NCBI GenBank assembly: GCA_937907715.1
Contig: CALERM010000217.1
Span: forward strand, 1 to 25,214
DNA length: 25,214 nt
Origin: an uncultured Clostridia bacterium
GTDB lineage: Bacteria; Bacillota; Clostridia; Oscillospirales; Oscillospiraceae
Reading direction: 5' to 3'
Under the pieces are notes generated by a model that had not been told where the DNA came from, did not search any database, and saw nothing but the letters and a program-made list of their open reading frames with translations. Every line of letters starts with the position of its first letter. Within the stretch, counting starts at the first letter, position 1. The translations under genes and the position numbers were made by a program. Shown piece by piece: positions 19,881-25,214 of the stretch.

Positions 19881-22800
19881 GCTTTTTCAAAGGATATCGG
19901 CGCTTGCGCTGACGCTGGGGCTTCTTCTGAGCCTTGTGGCGACTGCGTTTGCCGCGGACGCGGACGAAGAAACGATTTCGATCTCCACGGCGGAGGAGCT
20001 GGTCGGGTTTTCCGCCAATTGCAGGCTCGACACATGGTCCGAAAACCTGACGGTCGAGTTGGAAAATGATATTTCTTTAGAGGGCGTCGCGTTTTCTCCG
20101 ATTGCGAGCTTCAGCGGCACCTTCCATGGAAATGGCTATACCATCAGCGGTCTGAGCCTTTCCGAAGGGCTTTCCGTGGCGGGGCTTTTCCAGCGGGTAC
20201 TGGAAGGCGCGCGCATTGAGGACCTGAACGTCAGCGGCAGCGTAAGCGCATCGAGCGCCTGCGAGGCGGCAGGCGGTCTTGCCGGGCGCAACGAGGGCGA
20301 GATTGAAAACTGCTCGTTCTCCGGCAGCGTTTCCGGCAGCAGCACGACCGGCGGACTGGTTGGCGAAAACACGGCAAACGGCGTGATTCGCACGTCGAAA
20401 TCCAGCGGTGCGGTCACCGGCAGCAAAATGACCGGCGGCATTGCGGGCAGCAACCGCGGCAAGATCATTGACTGCGTCAACGGCGCGTACGTCAATACCG
20501 TCAGCGGCGACCAGGCGATCTCGCTTGAAAATGTGAACCTCGATTTTTCGCTCGATATGACGAAGCTCACCACCGGCGACACGCTGCTCTCGTCCTACGA
20601 TACCGGCGGCATTGCGGGCTACAACGCAGGCACCATCCGCGCCTGCGAAAACCGCGCGATTGTTGGCTATCAGCACGTGGGCTATAATGTCGGCGGCATC
20701 GCCGGAAGAAGCTGCGGCTACATTACCGCCTGCCAGAACACAGGCGCGGTCTACGGACGAAAGGACGTCGGCGGCATTACGGGGCAGATGGAGCCCTATA
20801 TCGAGATGCAGCTCTCGGAGAGTACGCTCTCCAAATTGCAGACGCAGCTGGGCGAGCTCAGCAGCCTCGTCGACAAGGCGGCGGATGACGCGGAGGGCGG
20901 CGCGGGCAGCATTACGTCCAGCCTCGGCGGCATGTCCAATTATGTGAAAAACGCGGCGGACGCGGCAAGCGATCTCAAGGTCAACATCGATGCCAACGGC
21001 TCTCTGGAAGGGCAGGGCGGAGCAAACGGCTCTGCCGGTATTACGGTGACGCCCCCGAGCGTTTCCGTAGACGGCGAAGCGGGACACGGCTCCGGTCTTG
21101 ATATTTCGGTCGAGCCCGGGTCTGTTTCGATTGACCACGGCTCCGGCGCAGGCGCAGGCGTTTCGGTTGACAATTCTCCGATTGGCGTTGATGTCGGAAG
21201 CGATCTGAATGCCGGCGGGCTTCTCACGGGCAACGCACAGATTGTCGCTGCGCCCGATCTCGGCGATCTCAACTCCGCCATCGGCGGTATTTCCGGACAG
21301 CTGAGCCGCCTCAACGGTGCGCTCTCCGGCGCGGCGGGGCAGCTGGCGGACGATGTGCGCCAGATCAACAAAAAGTTCGGCGAGGTCACAGATACACTGC
21401 AAACGGCGGTGTCCGATGCGGCGAGCAATGCAAAGGACATCGTGACAGACGCCTCTGCCATCGATGTGGATCTCATTACCCTCGGCAAGGTCCACGGCTG
21501 CCAAAACAGCGCGTATGTCGACGGCGATATCAACGTCGGCGGCATTGCGGGCTCGATGGCAATTGAATACAGCTACGACCCGGAGGACGATGTGACAAGT
21601 GATCTGTCGGCGGAATACAAGCGGCAGTATGAACTGAAGGCGGTCATTCAGGAATGCACGAATGAAGGCGCTGTCAAGTCCAAGCGCAGCTATGCGGGCG
21701 GCGTCTGCGGGCGTATGGATCTGGGGCTGATCACCGACAGCTGCGGCTTCGGAAGCGTGGCGAGTGATTCCGGCGACTATGTCGGAGGCATTGCCGGTCA
21801 GACCGGCTCGACCGTGCGGCAAAGCTACGCAAAATGCACGCTCTCGGGCTCTAAATTTGTCGGCGGCATTGTCGGCGCGGGCGCCGCGCAGACGGTATCG
21901 GGCAGTTCCAGCACCGTGACGGGCTGCTACAGCATGGTGAAAATTACGGATGCTGCGCAATTCTCCGGTGCAATCTCCGGCTCGGACGCGGGAGAGTTTG
22001 CCGATAACTATTTTGTTTCCGATACGCTCTCGGGTCTGGATACCGTGAGCCGGACCGGCAAGGCAGAGCCGATCAGCTATGAAGCGCTGCTGGATGTTCC
22101 GGCAGTTCCGGACGGCATGCGTCAGCTGGAGCTTCGCTTCGTGGCGGACGAGGAAACGCTGAAGGTGCGGACCTTCCAATACGGCGACTCGTTTGACGAA
22201 ACAATCTACCCGGACATTCCGGAAAAGGATGGCTACTACGGGCAGTGGGACGTGACGGACCTTTCAGACCTGCACTTTGACACCACTGTGACGGCAATCT
22301 ATACGCGCTATGTGACGACCGTTCCGGGCGAGGTGCGGCGCGACAGCGGAAGACCGGTATTCTTCGTCGACGGAGACTATGATGCCGATGCGCAGCTGAC
22401 CGCACAGACGATGGCGCTTTCCAATTCCGGGCTTTGCCCGGTCAGCGCGGGGCTTTCCGAGGCAGTCAGCCATTACATGTCGGTCAATCCGTGGTACACG
22501 TGGTTCTCCGCGCCGATCACGAAGGAGATTGTCGAGCAGTGGAGCGTGAGCATTCCGGACGACGGGGAAGCGGTCCACACGCTGCACTACCTCTCGCCAA
22601 GCGAGTCGACGCGGAACCTTGCGGTCTTTGTCCGGCAGGACGGCGGCTGGAAGCGCGCGCAGGCAGACACGTTCGGCAGCTATCTGACCTTTGATATTTC
22701 CGGCTCGCAGGCGGAGATTGCGGTCGTTTCAGTGCTTCACATCTGGTGGGTCTGGACGATTCTGGTGATTCTGATTCTGGGACTGATTGCGCTGGTGATT

Positions 22801-24198
22801 ATTCTGCTTTCGAAGGCGGCAAAGCGCCGCCGGAAGACGCAGGGCACGCCGGAAGACGGGGAAAGCCCGGATGATCAGCCGAAGAAGAAAAAATTCCCGG
22901 TCTGGCTGACGGTGCTTCTGATGCTTCTGGCGCTGGCGGCAGCGGCGGCTTCGGTGTACTTCTTTGTCATCCGCAGTAAATTTGCGCCCTATCAGGCGCT
23001 GGCGGAGCTGAACCAGTCGCCGGAGCTTTCGATGAACCTGCTGCTGGACGCAGATGTGGGCGAGGAAGCCTTTGAGCTTTCGGCAAGTGTCGAGCGGAAA
23101 ACAGCGGGCGGACACCGCGTGACGCGCGTGGGCATCAAGGATCTGCCGCTTTATTACGCGGAGAACCTTGTGGTGTTGGAAAACGGCACGGCGTATCAGC
23201 TCACGTCCGAATTTCCGGACTATTCCGCAATTCTGTCGAATCTGGCGTCAATCTATCAGCAGACCAGCTTTACAACGGACAAAAACGGAGACGAAACCGT
23301 CTACGGCGTGAGTGTGGACGCCGATGGCGCGAAGACGCTTGTGGGGCTTCTCCTGCCAGAAACGGGCGGCAGACTCCCGGACGGACAGACGCTCTCGGCA
23401 GAGGTCCACATGGAAAACGGCAGCGTGGAGAAAATCACACTCTCCGCCTCCGGCACGCTGAAGGATCAGGCGCAGACACCGTTCCAGCTGTGCGTGACGC
23501 TCGACGGGTTTGACGCGGCGGCGAATTGCTCTGTGCCGGACGCAGTGCTGGAAAGCCTTGACAAAACCTATGCAGACGGCGAACTGCCTGTGATTACCGA
23601 CGATCTGTTCCGGCTCATAAACGGCTGGTCGAACCTGTTTTCCCGTCAGACACTTGCGGCAGATCTTGACGTGTCGGTCGACTGCGGACCGGTTGTTGTG
23701 AAAAATACCCTGCGCTATTACCGCAGCACGTCAAACGGCGTGGCGGTCAACTGCATCAACAAAAGCGGTCTCAACATCTTCTTCTCTGACGCAGGAAGCG
23801 CTGTCACAGCAGACGGCGAGGAGGCGTCGAGCGATGCACGCAGCCTGACCGGAACGGCAAAGCTTCTGGATATCGTCTATCTTGTCTGCTTAGAGGGCGA
23901 TTTTACAAGCGAAGAGCAGGACGGCGTCTATACCTATCGCGTCTTTATCGGCAGCGACGCCATGGATGACATTCTTGCAGCGCTCGCTCCGGAGGCGGAA
24001 AAGCTCGAAATTGACTTTACCGACAGCTTCGCAGAGGTTACGATTGAAGACGACACGGTTGCAAGCCTTCGAATTTCCTGCGGCGGCTCGGTGAAGGTGC
24101 TGCTCACAAGCGCAAGCGCCGATGTTACGGCGAATATCACCTTTGTGGAGGCGGAAATGCCTGAGGTACCGGACAGTGTTCTGAGCGCACTTCGATAA
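19873..24198 (+). CDS. Giant GLUG-repeat surface protein with two membrane spans and extracellular C-terminal domain
   Basis: The 1441-residue product has a signal peptide (about 1–28, ending AFA) and two blocks of GLUG-type beta-helix repeats such as GGIAGYNAGTIRACENRAIV (about 130–305 and 540–725). They are split by an insert (about 310–535) of helical, coiled-coil-like stretches and a glycine-rich VSVDG/ISVEPG segment. An InlB/Flg_new-like domain lies at about 750–820. One membrane span follows (about 956–980), then a basic loop inside the cell (KAAKRRRKTQGTPEDGE… KKKKF), a second span (about 1008–1033) and an outside C-terminal beta-rich domain of about 400 residues. The frame extends upstream, but that part is an arginine-rich out-of-frame reading of the transporter gene; the ATG at 19873 with AAAGGAGG is the start. 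Overlap with the transporter gene points to joint function. I do not know a named family with this whole architecture. Confidence 0.88.
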   Translation: MNKLFQRISALALTLGLLLSLVATAFAADADEETISISTAEELVGFSANCRLDTWSENLTVELENDISLEGVAFSPIASFSGTFHGNGYTISGLSLSEGLSVAGLFQRVLEGARIEDLNVSGSVSASSACEAAGGLAGRNEGEIENCSFSGSVSGSSTTGGLVGENTANGVIRTSKSSGAVTGSKMTGGIAGSNRGKIIDCVNGAYVNTVSGDQAISLENVNLDFSLDMTKLTTGDTLLSSYDTGGIAGYNAGTIRACENRAIVGYQHVGYNVGGIAGRSCGYITACQNTGAVYGRKDVGGITGQMEPYIEMQLSESTLSKLQTQLGELSSLVDKAADDAEGGAGSITSSLGGMSNYVKNAADAASDLKVNIDANGSLEGQGGANGSAGITVTPPSVSVDGEAGHGSGLDISVEPGSVSIDHGSGAGAGVSVDNSPIGVDVGSDLNAGGLLTGNAQIVAAPDLGDLNSAIGGISGQLSRLNGALSGAAGQLADDVRQINKKFGEVTDTLQTAVSDAASNAKDIVTDASAIDVDLITLGKVHGCQNSAYVDGDINVGGIAGSMAIEYSYDPEDDVTSDLSAEYKRQYELKAVIQECTNEGAVKSKRSYAGGVCGRMDLGLITDSCGFGSVASDSGDYVGGIAGQTGSTVRQSYAKCTLSGSKFVGGIVGAGAAQTVSGSSSTVTGCYSMVKITDAAQFSGAISGSDAGEFADNYFVSDTLSGLDTVSRTGKAEPISYEALLDVPAVPDGMRQLELRFVADEETLKVRTFQYGDSFDETIYPDIPEKDGYYGQWDVTDLSDLHFDTTVTAIYTRYVTTVPGEVRRDSGRPVFFVDGDYDADAQLTAQTMALSNSGLCPVSAGLSEAVSHYMSVNPWYTWFSAPITKEIVEQWSVSIPDDGEAVHTLHYLSPSESTRNLAVFVRQDGGWKRAQADTFGSYLTFDISGSQAEIAVVSVLHIWWVWTILVILILGLIALVIILLSKAAKRRRKTQGTPEDGESPDDQPKKKKFPVWLTVLLMLLALAAAAASVYFFVIRSKFAPYQALAELNQSPELSMNLLLDADVGEEAFELSASVERKTAGGHRVTRVGIKDLPLYYAENLVVLENGTAYQLTSEFPDYSAILSNLASIYQQTSFTTDKNGDETVYGVSVDADGAKTLVGLLLPETGGRLPDGQTLSAEVHMENGSVEKITLSASGTLKDQAQTPFQLCVTLDGFDAAANCSVPDAVLESLDKTYADGELPVITDDLFRLINGWSNLFSRQTLAADLDVSVDCGPVVVKNTLRYYRSTSNGVAVNCINKSGLNIFFSDAGSAVTADGEEASSDARSLTGTAKLLDIVYLVCLEGDFTSEEQDGVYTYRVFIGSDAMDDILAALAPEAEKLEIDFTDSFAEVTIEDDTVASLRISCGGSVKVLLTSASADVTANITFVEAEMPEVPDSVLSALR

Positions 24199-24214
24199 AA
24201 CCAGACAGCGGGAC

Positions 24215-24250
24215 AAAGTGCCCTCCGGATTCTCCGGAGGGCACTTTTCC
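24215..24250 (+). terminator. Terminator of the MMPL–GLUG operon
   Basis: AAAGTGCCCTCCGG (24215–24228) and CCGGAGGGCACTTTT make a 14-pair stem with a short loop. The A and T flanks make it strong in both senses. Confidence 0.92.
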
Positions 24251-24355
24251 GTGCAGCGCGGACAGGAGGATGCAGTGGAAGAGAAATTTGTTGCACCATG
24301 CAGAAAATGCTGTGAGCAGTGCGGAAAATTCGGCAATTTTTCGCGTTACGGCGTC

Positions 24356-24384
24356 TTGCCGTACCGGAGGCAAATGAGTATAAT
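24356..24384 (+). promoter_or_regulatory. Promoter of the ACT-domain/UPF0210 operon
   Basis: TTGCCG (24356–24361), 17 bases and a perfect TATAAT (24379–24384). The leader would be about 55 bases and holds SD GGAGGAG before the ATG at 24445. Confidence 0.78.
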
Positions 24385-24444
24385 AGAGAAAGATTTTACG
24401 GCAATGGGCAGAAACTGCCCGCCGAAGAAAAGCGGAGGAGACAA

Positions 24445-24714
24445 ATGAAAGCAATTGTGACCATTGTCGGCAAGGACCAGGTTGGTATCATTGCGAACGT
24501 GTGCAGCCAGCTTGCTGCCTGCAACATCAACATTCTTGAAATCAGCCAGAAGATCATGGACGGTTTTTTTACCATGATGCTGGTGACGGACCTGTCCGGC
24601 TGCGTCAAGCCGCTTGATGAGGTTTCGGAGCTTCTGAAGACCTGCACGGAGGGAAAGCCTCTTTCTATCCGCATCCAGCGCGAGGACATGTTCGACGCCA
24701 TGTATAAGCTTTGA
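24445..24714 (+). CDS. ACT-domain protein (UPF0237 family)
   Basis: The 89-residue protein is a single ACT domain: MKAIVTIVGKDQVGIIANVC (strand, GxxxxGIIA loop, helix), CNINILEISQKIMDGFFTMM, then the second helix and strand. Stand-alone ACT proteins of this group bind small ligands, usually amino acids, and act as sensors; none of the ligands is proven for this family. The ATG at 24445 follows GGAGGAG. An open frame continues upstream but crosses the promoter and is not coding. The next gene begins 9 bases after the stop. The ACT–UPF0210 pair is a widely conserved neighbourhood, so the two products probably work together. Confidence 0.93.
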   Translation: MKAIVTIVGKDQVGIIANVCSQLAACNINILEISQKIMDGFFTMMLVTDLSGCVKPLDEVSELLKTCTEGKPLSIRIQREDMFDAMYKL

Positions 24715-24723
24715 GGTGCCGCC

Positions 24724-25214
24724 ATGCCGAGTTTACAGAAGGTCATTGACGCGATCGACATGATCGACAAGCAGCATCTAGACATCCGCACGATTACGAT
24801 GGGCATCTCGCTGCTCGATTGTGCGAGCGAGGACGTCGGGCGCTGCTGCGAAAAAATTTACGATAAAATCTGCCATAAGGCAGAAAACCTCGTCCGGACG
24901 GGCGAGTCCATCGAACGCGAGTTCGGCATTCCGATTGTCAACAAGCGCATCTCCGTCACGCCGATGGCACTTGTCGCCGGAAGCTGTCAGACAGAGGACT
25001 TTGTGCCCTTTGCCCTTACGATGGACAGGGCTGCAAAAACATGCGGCGTCGACTTTATTGGCGGCTTTTCCGCGCTGGTGCAGAAGGGCTTTACCTCAGG
25101 CGATGAAAAGCTGCTGCGCGCGATTCCGCAGGCGCTGGCGCAGACGGATCTGGTCTGCTCGAGCGTAAATGTCGGCTCGACAAAGGCGGGCATCAACATG
25201 GACGCAGTGGCGCG
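24724..25214 (+). CDS. UPF0210/PFL-family protein (DUF711), N-terminal part (runs off the right edge)
   Basis: From the ATG at 24724, preceded by GAGGTG, 163 residues are visible before the window ends. The sequence LDIRTITMGISLLDCASEDV, followed by FGIPIVNKRISVTPMALVAG and later FIGGFSALVQKGFTSGDEKL, is characteristic of the UPF0210 family (about 450 residues when complete). These proteins are conserved in Firmicutes and archaea, related in fold to the pyruvate-formate-lyase/ribonucleotide-reductase barrel, and of unproven activity. The gene lies 9 bases after the ACT-domain gene and is presumably in one operon with it. Function cannot be stated beyond family. Confidence 0.93.
   Translation, partial: MPSLQKVIDAIDMIDKQHLDIRTITMGISLLDCASEDVGRCCEKIYDKICHKAENLVRTGESIEREFGIPIVNKRISVTPMALVAGSCQTEDFVPFALTMDRAAKTCGVDFIGGFSALVQKGFTSGDEKLLRAIPQALAQTDLVCSSVNVGSTKAGINMDAVA

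Noticed and set aside
20077..22179. A 700-codon open frame on the minus strand opposite the GLUG gene
   Set aside because: An antisense shadow created by the repetitive glycine and alanine codons of the GLUG repeats; composition is Ala/Arg/Asp biased with no domain.
24275..24448. A 57-codon frame with a GTG start, an AGGAGG five bases upstream and a CRKCCEQC cysteine cluster
   Set aside because: It begins just after a strong terminator with no room for a promoter, and the near-consensus promoter of the ACT gene lies inside it. The cysteine pattern may be chance in GC-rich DNA.

Overview
The window looks like chromosomal DNA from a GC-rich, spore-forming, Gram-positive-type anaerobe of the class Clostridia. 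An Oscillospiraceae-like host (Oscillibacter/Intestinimonas type) is my best guess, inferred only from gene content and style. The reasons are a pheS T-box leader, the nnrD–GerS-like lipoprotein–alr–mazF block, a TagO/MnaA pair, an S-layer-homology (SLH) protein, strong Shine-Dalgarno (SD) sites with some TTG/GTG starts, and several short clostridial proteins. I see no rRNA, tRNA, CRISPR array, insertion sequence or prophage block, so this is mostly core chromosome with a few family-specific genes.

Layout. 1–950: the 5' part of pheS (minus) with its T-box leader, and a divergent promoter pair. 951–4080 (plus): nnrD, a GerS/LolA-like lipoprotein, alanine racemase, and a MazF-type toxin without a visible MazE. 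A bidirectional terminator separates this from gltX (minus, 4131–5621). A second divergent promoter pair drives gltX and the plus-strand operon trpS–tagO/wecA–mnaA/wecB–membrane-anchored unknown (5763–9848). 9835–10840 (minus) holds three coupled small genes behind a sporulation-type promoter candidate. 10905–13410 (plus): YfcE-type phosphodiesterase, type III pantothenate kinase, and a degenerate LysA-like protein that has lost its PLP lysine. 13415–16679: a one-TM miniprotein (minus), an alpha/beta hydrolase, a secreted SLH–GH24 lysozyme, a 37-residue microprotein and an ArsC/Spx-like protein. 16719–16976 (minus): a small unknown gene. 17346–24198: a two-gene operon of an MMPL/RND transporter with an unusual beta-repeat tail and a 1441-residue GLUG-repeat membrane protein. 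24445–25214: an ACT-domain protein and the start of a UPF0210 (PFL-family) protein.

How the genes fit together. The first half serves translation (pheS, gltX, trpS) and envelope building: D-alanine for peptidoglycan, the GlcNAc–P–P–undecaprenol starter and UDP-ManNAc for a wall polymer. nnrD and coaX belong to cofactor repair and synthesis. The second half is cell-surface biology: an S-layer-anchored muralytic enzyme and a transporter paired with a large surface protein.

The most interesting items are the MMPL plus giant GLUG protein pair, the LysA pseudoenzyme next to coaX, the three-gene small operon with a sigma-K/E-like promoter, the SLH–lysozyme fusion, the MazF lacking its antitoxin, and two back-to-back divergent promoters in which the pheS and trpS promoters are almost the same sequence.
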